From positions 6,308,001 to 6,372,000 of the forward strand of contig NZ_CP109078.1 of assembly GCF_035917455.1 (NCBI RefSeq): a DNA stretch of 64,000 bases, written 5' to 3'. Source of the stretch: Micromonospora sp. NBC_01796. Lineage in GTDB: Bacteria > Actinomycetota > Actinomycetes > Mycobacteriales > Micromonosporaceae. The notes below the pieces were generated by a model, which searched no databases, was not told where the DNA came from, and was given only the letters and a program-made list of their open reading frames with translations. Made by a program: the position numbers and the translations under genes. Each line of letters starts with the position of its first letter. Within the stretch, counting starts at the first letter, position 1. This document shows, piece by piece, positions 49,739 to 57,896 of the stretch.

Positions 49739-52576
49739 TCACCGGCCGACGTGGTGCAGTTTGGTACGGATCGTCTCGGCGTCGTGGTGGCCGAGCTGGT
49801 CGAGGATCGTCAGCGCCCGCTGCCAGGCGAGACGGGTTCCGGCGAGGTCACCGGCGGCGTGCCGGGCGTCGCCGAGATGGGTCAGCACGATCGTCTCGTC
49901 GTAGCGGATGCTGAGCTGCCGGACCAGGTCCAGGGCCCGGTGGTAGCAGTCGGTTGCCCGGTCGAAGTCGCCGAGTCTGGTGTAGACGTGGCCGAGACTG
50001 TCCCACGCCTGGGTGACGCCGCGCCGGTCACCGGTCTCCTCGTGCAGGGCGAGCGACCGTCGGCAGCAGTCGAGCGCCTGCCGGTGGTCGCCGAGATGGG
50101 TCAGGTACCACCCGATGGCGTTGAGCCCGTCGGCCTGCCCCGCCCGGTTGCCGGTGGCCCGATAGAGCGCACTCGCCTGCCGCGCGTGCGGAAGCGCCTC
50201 CGCGTAGCGGCCCTGCCGGTCCATCGCCCAGGCGAGGTTGAGGTGGGTGTGGGCCTGGCCGGTCAGGTCGCCGGTCCGCTCGAACAGCTCCAGGGCGTGC
50301 CGGAAGTGGGTGAGGGCCGGGCCGGACCGGCCCAGTTTCGCGTGGGCGCGGGCAAGGCCCCAGTGGGCGTGGGCCTGACCGGACTCGTCGGCGAGCCGCC
50401 GGGCGGCAGCCATCGCGATCCGCTGGACCCCGATCAGCTCGTGCCAGTAACCGTGGATGTCGAAGTAGTCGAACAGGATCCACGCCAGCCGCCAACTGTG
50501 CCCGTCGAAGCCGGTACGGGCCGCCTGCTCGACCATGGCGAGCAGGACCGGCTTCTCGGCGGCGTACCAGGCGAGCGCCGGTGCGTACTCGGTGAACGGT
50601 TCCGGGGTGGTGCCGGGGTGCGGTACGGAACGGATGATCGGATCCCGGTGCGGATCCAGCAGCCGGGCGGTGGTGTCGCCGGTGTGCAGGTAGTGGTCGA
50701 ACATCCGGCGCTGGGTGTCGACGCGCTCGGGCGCACCGTCGCGGGTCCCCGCCAGTTCCCCCGCGTACGCGCGGAGCAGGTCGTGGCAGGCGTACCGGCC
50801 GGGTGCGTGTTCGGCCAGCAGGTGCGTACGGGTCAGCTCGGCCAGCAGCGGCCGGACGCGCGCCGGCGGGAGCCCGGTGAGGCTGGCCACGGCAGGCTCG
50901 GCGATGTCCGGTCCGGGATGCAGACCGAGCAGCCGGAACAGCCGGGCCGCCCCGACGCTGAGGGTCCGGTAGGACCAGGAGAAGACGGTTCTGATGTCGG
51001 TCGCCGGGTCGCCACCGTCGAACGGGTCCAGGTCGGGGTCCGGGCCGTCCGCGGCCCGGTGCAGCTCGGCGGCGAGCGCGGCGAGTGGGAAGGCGGGCCG
51101 GATGGCGGCCCGCGCGGCGACGATGGCCAGCGCGAGCGGGAGCCGGGCCGACCGGGTGATGATGTCGTCGACCGTGCCCGGCTCGGCGGCGACCCGGTCC
51201 GCGCCGACCCGCCGGACCAGCAGGTCCCGCGCTTCCTCGGCGGTCAGCAGGTCGAGGATCAGCGCCTCGGCGCCCTCGCTCGCGATCAGTGGGGTGAGCT
51301 CGTCACGGCTGGTCACCAGCACCAGACAGCCGGGTGCGGCGGGCAGCAGCGGACGGACCTGCTCGACGTCGCGTGCGTTGTCGAGCAGCACCAGGACCCG
51401 CCTGCCGGCCAGCACGCTGCGGTAGAGCGCGGCCTGGGCGGCCAGGTCGGCGGGGATCCGCCGCGCCGGCACCCCCAACGCGTCCAGGAAGCCGCGGATC
51501 GCGGTCGCCGGGGGCAGCGAGGCACCGTCGGCCTCGAATCCGCGCAGGTTGACGTACAACTGTCCGTCGGGAAACCGGTCGGCCACCCGGTGCGCCCAGT
51601 GCACGGCGAAGGCGGTCTTACCGACCCCCGGGGTACCGGAGACCACGGCGATGACCGTCGTGGCCGATCCGGTCGCTCCGGGGGAAGCCGGTGGTGACGC
51701 CGCCGTTGTGAGCAGCCCGTCGAGCCGTGCCAGCTCGTGGTGGCGCCCGGCGAAGCCCCGTACGGGCACCGGAAGCTGTGCCGGCACCGGAACGGCGACC
51801 GGGGCGGGACCCGGCACCACTGTCGTCACCGGCGGGTCGAGGTCGGCGTCCTGCCGCAGGATCGCGGCTTCCAGGTCCCGCAGCGCCCGGCTCGGGTCGA
51901 CCCCCAGGTCCTCGGCGAGCGTGGCGCGCAACCGCTGGTAGGCCGCCAGTGCCTCGGCCTGGCGCCCGCTGCGGTAGAGGGCCAGCATCAACCGGTGGTG
52001 GAGCTGCTCGTGGTACGGATGCTGCCGCGTCAGCCGCTCCAACTCCGGTACGAGCAGCGCGTGCTCACCCAGCGCCAGGCGTACGTCGACCATGTCCCGG
52101 ATCGCCACCAGTTCGATCCGCGCCAGGCGGTCGGCCTGCTCGTCCAACCAGGTCAGACCGGTGACGTCGGCCAGCGGGCGGCCCCGCCACAGGGCGAGTG
52201 CCGCGCGCAGCCGGGAGGCGTTACCGGCCGGGTCCCGGTTGTCACCGCTCTCGCGGATGAGGCGCTCGGCGGTCTGCACGTCGGTGACCTCTCCCGGCAG
52301 GTCCAGCAGGTAACCGTGGGGGCGCACCGCGATCGCCTGCCGTACGCCGAGTTCGTCGCGCAGGTAGGACACGTGCCGTTGCAGGGAGTTCGACGCGGTC
52401 GAGGGGGGTTTGCCGTCCCAGACGATGTCGATGAGCCGGTCGCTGCTCACCGGCTGACCGGCGTGCAGGGCGAGGGCGGCGAGCAGGGCCTTGCGCCGTA
52501 GGCCGGGCACGGGCCGGACAACGCCGCCCACGGTCACGTCGACCGGTCCGAGAAGCCGTACCTGAATCGTGGCCAC
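49739..52576 (-). CDS. AfsR-like SARP regulator (SARP-NB-ARC-TPR)
   Basis: About 945 residues. The N-terminal SARP part consists of an OmpR-type winged helix (VRLLGPVDVTVGG, ASNSLQRHVSYLRDELG) and a BTAD domain to about residue 250. The NB-ARC ATPase has Walker A SGTPGVGKT and Walker B RVLVLLDNA, and the C-terminal half is TPR. AfsR-type proteins activate transcription from direct heptamer repeats. Such repeats stand in front of the two secreted-protein genes directly to its right. The GTG at 52576 gives the usual short N-terminus; a GTG at 52600 is possible, and neither has a good ribosome binding site. Confidence 0.9.
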   Translation of the reverse strand: MATIQVRLLGPVDVTVGGVVRPVPGLRRKALLAALALHAGQPVSSDRLIDIVWDGKPPSTASNSLQRHVSYLRDELGVRQAIAVRPHGYLLDLPGEVTDVQTAERLIRESGDNRDPAGNASRLRAALALWRGRPLADVTGLTWLDEQADRLARIELVAIRDMVDVRLALGEHALLVPELERLTRQHPYHEQLHHRLMLALYRSGRQAEALAAYQRLRATLAEDLGVDPSRALRDLEAAILRQDADLDPPVTTVVPGPAPVAVPVPAQLPVPVRGFAGRHHELARLDGLLTTAASPPASPGATGSATTVIAVVSGTPGVGKTAFAVHWAHRVADRFPDGQLYVNLRGFEADGASLPPATAIRGFLDALGVPARRIPADLAAQAALYRSVLAGRRVLVLLDNARDVEQVRPLLPAAPGCLVLVTSRDELTPLIASEGAEALILDLLTAEEARDLLVRRVGADRVAAEPGTVDDIITRSARLPLALAIVAARAAIRPAFPLAALAAELHRAADGPDPDLDPFDGGDPATDIRTVFSWSYRTLSVGAARLFRLLGLHPGPDIAEPAVASLTGLPPARVRPLLAELTRTHLLAEHAPGRYACHDLLRAYAGELAGTRDGAPERVDTQRRMFDHYLHTGDTTARLLDPHRDPIIRSVPHPGTTPEPFTEYAPALAWYAAEKPVLLAMVEQAARTGFDGHSWRLAWILFDYFDIHGYWHELIGVQRIAMAAARRLADESGQAHAHWGLARAHAKLGRSGPALTHFRHALELFERTGDLTGQAHTHLNLAWAMDRQGRYAEALPHARQASALYRATGNRAGQADGLNAIGWYLTHLGDHRQALDCCRRSLALHEETGDRRGVTQAWDSLGHVYTRLGDFDRATDCYHRALDLVRQLSIRYDETIVLTHLGDARHAAGDLAGTRLAWQRALTILDQLGHHDAETIRTKLHHVGR

Positions 52577-52667
52577 CCCCAAGAACCGGGCCGGACCCAC
52601 ACGCTACCGACCCGCCGCCGGCCGCCGGGGAGTCCGTCGTGGACCGGACACCCCCTTCCGGTACGAC

Positions 52668-52719
52668 GTCAGCCCGCCTCAGCGCGTGTCAGCCCCGCCT
52701 CAGAACGGCCTGCCAGGGT
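52668..52719 (+). promoter_or_regulatory. SARP-type promoter: four direct repeats plus -10
   Basis: Heptamers GTCAGCC (52668), CTCAGCG (52678), GTCAGCC (52688) and CTCAGAA (52699) repeat in one orientation with periods of 10, 10 and 11 bp. Exactly 8 bp after the last one comes CAGGGT (52714-52719) as a -10. An 8-bp gap between SARP repeat and -10 is the arrangement described for ActII-ORF4- and DnrI-type promoters. The regulator gene lies immediately to the left, the controlled gene at 52831. Confidence 0.7.
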
Positions 52720-52830
52720 GCCATCACCGCAGGCGGTCATGGTGCTGCCGCGATGGGCCGAGCCCCGGCCCGCCCGACGTCCGGCGTGCCACGCCGGACG
52801 GTTTCTCGATCGAGGGGACAACCAAGGGTC

Positions 52831-53274
52831 ATGATCAAGTCCAGGGTTCTTCGTACGATGTCGACTGTCGTGGTGACGGCTGCGGTGCTCGCCGTCGCCA
52901 CCGTCACCGGTGGTGCGGCTCCCGCGTTCGCGGCCACCGCCACCTTGTCGATCTTCACCGGGTGTCAGACCGACGACGGCCGTTACTACGACTACGTGCT
53001 CAGGGTGCAGGGCACCACCCGTTACTACCCGGACGGGATGCGGGTCGATGTCCGCCTCTGGGGCGACGACGAGTGGTCCGACGACCTCCTCGGCGGGCCG
53101 TACTCCAGCTATTCCGAGTCGAGCGGGTCCTTCTCCACCGCGGTCTGCATGAACAGCAGCACCCTCAACGAGGACATCGGCCAGGACGAGATCTACGCCG
53201 GGGTCCGGGTGTACGACCATGCCGGTGTGCAGCGGGAGACCGCCGAGACGAACCGGATCCACAACTACTTCTGA
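52831..53274 (+). CDS. Small secreted protein next to the SARP gene
   Basis: 147 residues with a Sec signal (VVVTAAVLAVATVTGG, cleavage probably after AFA) and a mature part of about 110 residues rich in Tyr, Asp and Ser (DDGRYYDYVLRVQG, PYSSYSESSGSFS). It has two Cys and looks like an all-beta domain. No family is recognised. AAGGG precedes the ATG at 52831. Its promoter has four SARP-type repeats, so it is a likely direct target of the adjacent AfsR-like protein. Confidence 0.75.
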   Translation: MIKSRVLRTMSTVVVTAAVLAVATVTGGAAPAFAATATLSIFTGCQTDDGRYYDYVLRVQGTTRYYPDGMRVDVRLWGDDEWSDDLLGGPYSSYSESSGSFSTAVCMNSSTLNEDIGQDEIYAGVRVYDHAGVQRETAETNRIHNYF

Positions 53275-53318
53275 TCACCCGCGGGCGGTGCACCACGACG
53301 TCCGCGTTTCGGGCCGAC

Positions 53319-53350
53319 GTCAGCGCCGCCTCAGGCCCGGCGGCCATTGT
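53319..53350 (+). promoter_or_regulatory. SARP-type promoter: two direct repeats plus -10
   Basis: GTCAGCG (53319-53325) and CTCAGGC (53330-53336) are 11 bp apart, followed after exactly 8 bp by CATTGT (53345-53350). Sequence and geometry match the set at 52668-52719. Transcription would begin near 53357, about 40 bp before the next gene. Confidence 0.65.
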
Positions 53351-53398
53351 CGTCGCAGCGACCGGGCGCCGCCCGGTCCCGAGCAGAGGGAGGAAACA

Positions 53399-54004
53399 AT
53401 GGTACGGAACCGAAGAGCGCGACTGCTCGCGTTGGGCGTAGCCGTGGCGGTGCTGCTGTCGGCGCCGGGATCGGCATTCGCCGAGGACAACCAGCCCGGG
53501 CCACCGAAGGCGACCGACTGTGCGGTCGAGAACACCGACGACAAGGGCAACGTCACCGTCACCTACGTCCCCGAGGGCACCACGTTCGGGCTGTTCCACT
53601 GCCGGGGCGGAGACTGGCACTTCGGGTGGTACCCGTTCGACTCCGAGGTGCAGGCCGTCGCCGAGGTGATCACCGTGGACCCCAAGGGCGTGGCCAGCGT
53701 CGACGAGGCGGTGATCGACGGACGCGCGGGGGACATCAGGGCAGGGGAGATCAAGTACATCCTCGACGCGGCCGGGGTTCCCGACCCGGTGTCGCCGGAC
53801 CAGGCAGTGGTCTTCTCCGAAGACGGCAAGGAGCTCTACACCGCACGGGACCTGACCGAGAAGACGACCATCGGTGACCTCGCGGTGAAGGCCGGCACCG
53901 AGGCACCCACGGTGGAGTTCTCGAATCGGAAGAGGCCGAGGATCACGATCACCATCAAGTGCAAGCTGTTCCCGCCGTGGTGCTCGATCACCATCCGGTG
54001 GTGA
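53399..54004 (+). CDS. Second secreted protein behind a SARP-type promoter
   Basis: 201 residues; Sec signal LALGVAVAVLLSAPGSAFAE, then an acidic mature part (VENTDDKGNVTVTYVPEG) and a short basic, hydrophobic tail ITITIKCKLFPPWCSITIRW. Four Cys are in the mature chain. I recognise no family. GGGAGGAAACA is a strong ribosome binding site for the ATG at 53399. It shares promoter layout with the preceding secreted-protein gene although the two proteins are not obviously related. Confidence 0.75.
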   Translation: MVRNRRARLLALGVAVAVLLSAPGSAFAEDNQPGPPKATDCAVENTDDKGNVTVTYVPEGTTFGLFHCRGGDWHFGWYPFDSEVQAVAEVITVDPKGVASVDEAVIDGRAGDIRAGEIKYILDAAGVPDPVSPDQAVVFSEDGKELYTARDLTEKTTIGDLAVKAGTEAPTVEFSNRKRPRITITIKCKLFPPWCSITIRW

Positions 54005-54276
54005 CGCTCGCCGAAGGGGTGGCGCGAGGCCGACCGGAATAGCGGGACGCGCACGGTCGGGGGGCTCGGTACGCGCGGGCGACCGGCCAGGGAAACGTCC
54101 CACCCGGTGACGATCCACCGGGGTCGGACGGCCTGGCCGGTCGCACCACGCCGCGACGACGAGGGGCCGGTCGGGATCCGCGGGTCACCCTGTAGGGTGC
54201 AGAAATCTGTTCCGACCCCGTGAGCTGGGATTTCGCGGGCCGCCGGCAGCGGTCGACCACAGGGAGAGTGCTGCGG

Positions 54277-54993
54277 GTGGGTGCGCGTTTCGAGGAACTC
54301 GACTGGCGCGAGACGGAGATCGGCGCGATCAGCCTGCGGCGCCGGTTCGACCCGTCACTCCAGGTCGAGGTGTACGAGGTCAAGCTCGACGACGAGTTCC
54401 TCATGTCCAGCCTGTTCACCGTGGCCGAGGTCGAACTCGCCCGGCTCGGCCTGGCCGAACTCTCCGGTGGCGACCTCGACGTGGTCGTCGGCGGACTCGG
54501 GCTCGGCTACACCGCGCGGGCGGTCCTCGAAGACCCACGGGTGCGTTCGCTGACGGTGGTGGAGGCGCTCGGCGAGGTCATCGGGTGGCACCGGGACCAC
54601 CTCCTGCCGTACGCGGCCGAGCTGACCTCGGATCCGCGTACCCGGCTGGTGCACGGGGACTTCTTCGCCATGGCCGCGAGCGGGTCCGGCTTCGACACCG
54701 GGGCGCCCGGCCGGCGGTTCGACGCCGTACTGCTCGACGTCGACCATTCCCCGCGTCAGGTCCTGCACCCGCGCAACGCCGCCTTCTACACCGCCGCCGG
54801 CCTGCGCCGACTTGCCGACCGGCTGCGCCCGGGCGGGGTGTTCGGACTCTGGTCCAACGATCCACCCGACGACGACTTCACCGCCGTACTCGGCGAGGTG
54901 TTCGCCGCGACGCAGGCGCACGTGGTGAGCTTCCCCAACCCGTTGCAGGGACGCCCGGCGACCAACACCGTGTACGTGTCCCGGTTGGCCTGA
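54277..54993 (+). CDS. Spermidine-synthase-like methyltransferase-fold protein
   Basis: About 238 residues with a Rossmann fold of the spermidine synthase/SAM type: VVVGGLGLGYTARAVLEDP (motif I), LTVVEALGEVIGWH (motif II), VHGDFFAMA and AVLLDVDHSPRQVLHP. True spermidine synthases carry further active-site acids that I cannot place, so substrate and reaction are open. The GTG at 54277 has AGGGAGAG 8 bp upstream; GTGs at 54268 and 54220 are less well placed. Confidence 0.83.
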   Translation: MGARFEELDWRETEIGAISLRRRFDPSLQVEVYEVKLDDEFLMSSLFTVAEVELARLGLAELSGGDLDVVVGGLGLGYTARAVLEDPRVRSLTVVEALGEVIGWHRDHLLPYAAELTSDPRTRLVHGDFFAMAASGSGFDTGAPGRRFDAVLLDVDHSPRQVLHPRNAAFYTAAGLRRLADRLRPGGVFGLWSNDPPDDDFTAVLGEVFAATQAHVVSFPNPLQGRPATNTVYVSRLA

Positions 54994-55017
54994 ATCCTCC
55001 GCGACACCACCGTCGAC

Positions 55018-56625
55018 TCAGGAGCAGTGCTCGAAGGGGCTGTTGTAGCTCGCCCCGCCGGCCGACCCGCCCCACTTGACGCAGGTGCCGGCGGCCTGCG
55101 CGCGTACCGGCCCCGCGTAGTACGCGAAGGAGCCGCTGTCGGTGCTGCGGGGTCGGCCCTGCACCTCCAGGTACGCCGACACCGCCGACCCGGTGCCGAC
55201 CGAGGTGGTCTTCATGGTCACCGTGCAGTTGTAACCGTTGCCGTTGTGGTAGAGCAGGTACACCTTGCCGTACTGGGTCCCGTCCGTGCCGGTCAGCGTC
55301 GCCGAGTCGACAACCTGGTATCCGCTGCCGCAGACCTCGACCGGGGTGTGCGGGTTGCCGGCGGCCGGGGCCTGGGTGGTCTTCGTGGACGGTTTCGGGC
55401 TCGCGGGCATGGTCGGCCCGGTGGTCGGGGGCGCTGTCGCCGGTGCGGTCGCTCTGCCGGGTGTCACCGCCGGCCGGCTCGCCCCGCCGGTCGCCGGTGC
55501 GGTGGCCTCGACCGGCGGGGCCGGGTCGGCACCGGCGGCCGATGCCTCGACCGGCACATTCGCCACCGGCTGGGTCGGTGCCGGATTCTCCTCGGGCGAA
55601 GAGGGGAGCAGGGCGACCAGGCTGACCAGCCCGATCACGACCGCCGCCGCGACACCGCCGAGCAGGAGGTTGCGTCGCCGGTTGCCACCGGCGGCGGGCA
55701 TTGCGACCGGGGCCGAGGGCGGGGGCGGGTCCGCCGGAGGGGCCGACGGGACGGTGGTCGAGTTGTCGGCAGCGCCGATCGGCAGGGACAGCGGCGCGGT
55801 GCCCTGGGTGGCGCGGGCGGCGTCGGCGAAGGCGGCGGCGGTCGGGAACCGGTCGGCGGGCGCCTTCGCCAGTGCCCGGCTCACCAGCGCGGCCACCGCC
55901 GCCGGGATCTCCTCCGGCAGCGCGGGCGGCTCCTCCTGCAGGTGCCGGGTCACCACCTCGATCGGGTTGTCGCCGGTGAACGGCGGCCGGCCGGTGAGGC
56001 AGCAGTACGCGACCGCCCCGAGGGCGTAGATGTCGGTCGCCGCCGAGACCGGTCGACCCGCCGCCTGCTCGGGGGCCATGTAGTGCGCCGACCCGAGGAC
56101 CATGTTGGTGGCGGTGATGCTGGTCAGGTTCGCCGACCGGGCCACGCCGAAGTCGACGAGGACAACACTTCCGTCCGGCTGGACCAGCAGGTTGCTCGGC
56201 TTGACGTCCCGGTGCACGATGCCGGCGGTGTGCGCGACGTGCAACGCCTGCGCGGCCTGCGTCACGATCGACATGGCCTGTGCGATGTCGAGTTCGGCGG
56301 TCTCCCGGATCCACGTCGACAGCGGTACGCCCTCGATGTACTCCATCACGAGGTAGTCCACCCGGCGGCCGTCGACGACCGCGTCCTCGCCGTAGTCGTA
56401 GATCTGCACGATGCCGGGGTGACGCAGCGCGGCCATCATCCGTGCCTCGGTACGGAACCGGGTGATGAACTCCGCGTCCGAGACGAGTGCGGGTAGCAGC
56501 ACCTTGACCGCGACCTTGCGTCTGAGCAGGACATCCGTGCCCCACCAGACATCGCCCATGCCACCGGTGGCGACACGTTCGTTCAACTGGTAACGACCAC
56601 TGAGCACGATCCCCCGAGACAGCAC
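55018..56625 (-). CDS. Membrane Ser/Thr protein kinase with SapA-like extracellular domain
   Basis: 535 residues. The kinase domain covers about 10-275: glycine loop ERVATGGMGDVW, VAVKVL with the Lys, HRDVKPSN catalytic loop, VDFGVA and the GSAHYMAPEQ activation-segment end. A Pro-rich juxtamembrane region, one helix (LLLGGVAAAVVIGLVSLVAL) and a Pro/Ala/Thr stalk follow. The last 100 residues (CGSGYQVVDS to SYNSPFEHCS) resemble, from memory, spore-associated protein A rather than PASTA repeats. The kinase would sense an outside cue and phosphorylate cytoplasmic targets. GTG start. Confidence 0.9.
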   Translation of the reverse strand: MLSRGIVLSGRYQLNERVATGGMGDVWWGTDVLLRRKVAVKVLLPALVSDAEFITRFRTEARMMAALRHPGIVQIYDYGEDAVVDGRRVDYLVMEYIEGVPLSTWIRETAELDIAQAMSIVTQAAQALHVAHTAGIVHRDVKPSNLLVQPDGSVVLVDFGVARSANLTSITATNMVLGSAHYMAPEQAAGRPVSAATDIYALGAVAYCCLTGRPPFTGDNPIEVVTRHLQEEPPALPEEIPAAVAALVSRALAKAPADRFPTAAAFADAARATQGTAPLSLPIGAADNSTTVPSAPPADPPPPSAPVAMPAAGGNRRRNLLLGGVAAAVVIGLVSLVALLPSSPEENPAPTQPVANVPVEASAAGADPAPPVEATAPATGGASRPAVTPGRATAPATAPPTTGPTMPASPKPSTKTTQAPAAGNPHTPVEVCGSGYQVVDSATLTGTDGTQYGKVYLLYHNGNGYNCTVTMKTTSVGTGSAVSAYLEVQGRPRSTDSGSFAYYAGPVRAQAAGTCVKWGGSAGGASYNSPFEHCS

Positions 56626-56684
56626 CGGGACACGGTACCCGTCGCCGAACTGTCGTTACCCACGCCCGTGTCGCGGTCCGGCGG

Positions 56685-57773
56685 TCAGCCGGCCACGACG
56701 GACGGCGTCCGGATCGCGGCCGGGGCGCGCAACTGCGCGGTCGCGAACCCGGCGACGCCGTCGGTGAACCCGATCCGGGCGCGGAACCCGATCAGTTCCG
56801 CCGCTCGGGCCGGGTCGGCGACCACGTGCCGTACGTCCGCCGGTCGACCGCCGCCGACCACCACCGGCGTCGGGCCGTCCATCGCGGCCGCCAACTCGTA
56901 CGCCAACTCCCCGACCGTGTGCGGCTCACCGGAGCAGATGTTCAGCGGCACCGACCCGTCCGGCGGCGGGGCGGTGAGGGCCAGCAGGTTCGCCCGTGCC
57001 ACGTCGCCGACGTGGACGAAGTCGCGCCGCTGCCGTCCGTCCTCGAGCACCCGGGGCGCCTGCCCGCCGGCCAGCGCCGACCGGAAGATCGACGCCACTC
57101 CGGCGTACGGGGTGTCCCGGGGCATTCTCGGCCCGTAGACGTTGTGGTAGCGCAGCGCCCAGACTCCGCCCCCGGTCTGCCGTGCCCACGCCGCCGCCAG
57201 GTGCTCCTGGGCGAGCTTGGTCGCGGCGTACGTGCTGCGCGGTTCCAGCGGCGCGTCTTCCGGCACCAGCCCGGGGGCCAGCGCCCGGCCGCAGGTTGGG
57301 CAGGTCGGGTCGTACCTGCTCGCGGCGAGGTCGGCCGGGCGCCGGTCCGTTGGTCGGACCACCGCGTGGACCGGGCAGTGGTAGCGGCCCTCGCCGTAGA
57401 CCACCATCGAGCTGGCCAGGACCAGCCGGCGTACGCCCGCCGCGTGCATCGCGGCGAGCAGGTGGGCGGTGCCGAGGTTGTTGTGCCCGGCGTACTCGGG
57501 GGCGTCCGAGGGGTCGAGTCCGTGGCCGACCATCGCCGCCTGGTGACACACCGCCTCGACCCCTGACAGCAGCCGGACCAGCAGCCCGCCGTCGCGTACG
57601 TCGCCGACCACCAGGTTGTGCCGCCGCGACCAGGGCGGAATCTCCCCGCCGTGGGCCTGTGGCAGCAGCGCGTCCAGGACCACGACCTCATGCCCGTCCT
57701 CGACGAGCAGGTCGGCGACGTGGGATCCGATGAACCCGGCCGCACCGGTGACGAGTATCCGCATTCCGGTCAC
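56685..57773 (-). CDS. NAD-dependent nucleotide-sugar epimerase/dehydratase
   Basis: A 362-residue extended SDR. The cofactor loop is LVTGAAGFIGSHVADLL, then CHQAAMVGHG, the active-site YAATK (Y and K), and RYHNVYGPRMP. A Cys-containing insert (DPTCPTCGRAL) interrupts the usual fold around residue 155. Members act on UDP- or dTDP-sugars; the substrate is unknown. The GTG at 57773 and an ATG at 57764 (MRILVTG) are both plausible, without a strong site. Confidence 0.88.
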   Translation of the reverse strand: MTGMRILVTGAAGFIGSHVADLLVEDGHEVVVLDALLPQAHGGEIPPWSRRHNLVVGDVRDGGLLVRLLSGVEAVCHQAAMVGHGLDPSDAPEYAGHNNLGTAHLLAAMHAAGVRRLVLASSMVVYGEGRYHCPVHAVVRPTDRRPADLAASRYDPTCPTCGRALAPGLVPEDAPLEPRSTYAATKLAQEHLAAAWARQTGGGVWALRYHNVYGPRMPRDTPYAGVASIFRSALAGGQAPRVLEDGRQRRDFVHVGDVARANLLALTAPPPDGSVPLNICSGEPHTVGELAYELAAAMDGPTPVVVGGGRPADVRHVVADPARAAELIGFRARIGFTDGVAGFATAQLRAPAAIRTPSVVAG

Positions 57774-57835
57774 CGTATGGCTCGCTCGGCGCCCCTGTCC
57801 CGCGATCGGCCCAAGCCGCCTCCTCGGTCCGGGTC

Positions 57836-57878
57836 GGAACGGGTGCCCGGACCCCGGCTCGGTCCGGGCACCCGTTCC
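57836..57878 (-). terminator. Strong terminator after the propeller-like gene
   Basis: Arms GGAACGGGTGCCCGGACC (57836-57853) and GGTCCGGGCACCCGTTCC (57861-57878), a perfect 18-bp stem with a 7-nt loop, 18 bp beyond the leftward stop. Confidence 0.8.
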
Positions 57879-57896
57879 GCCTGGAAAGCTAACCGC

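Noticed and set aside
38230-54004. An antibiotic gene cluster around the two SARP genes
   Set aside because: No polyketide, peptide-synthetase or RiPP-maturation genes are present nearby; only regulators and secreted proteins.
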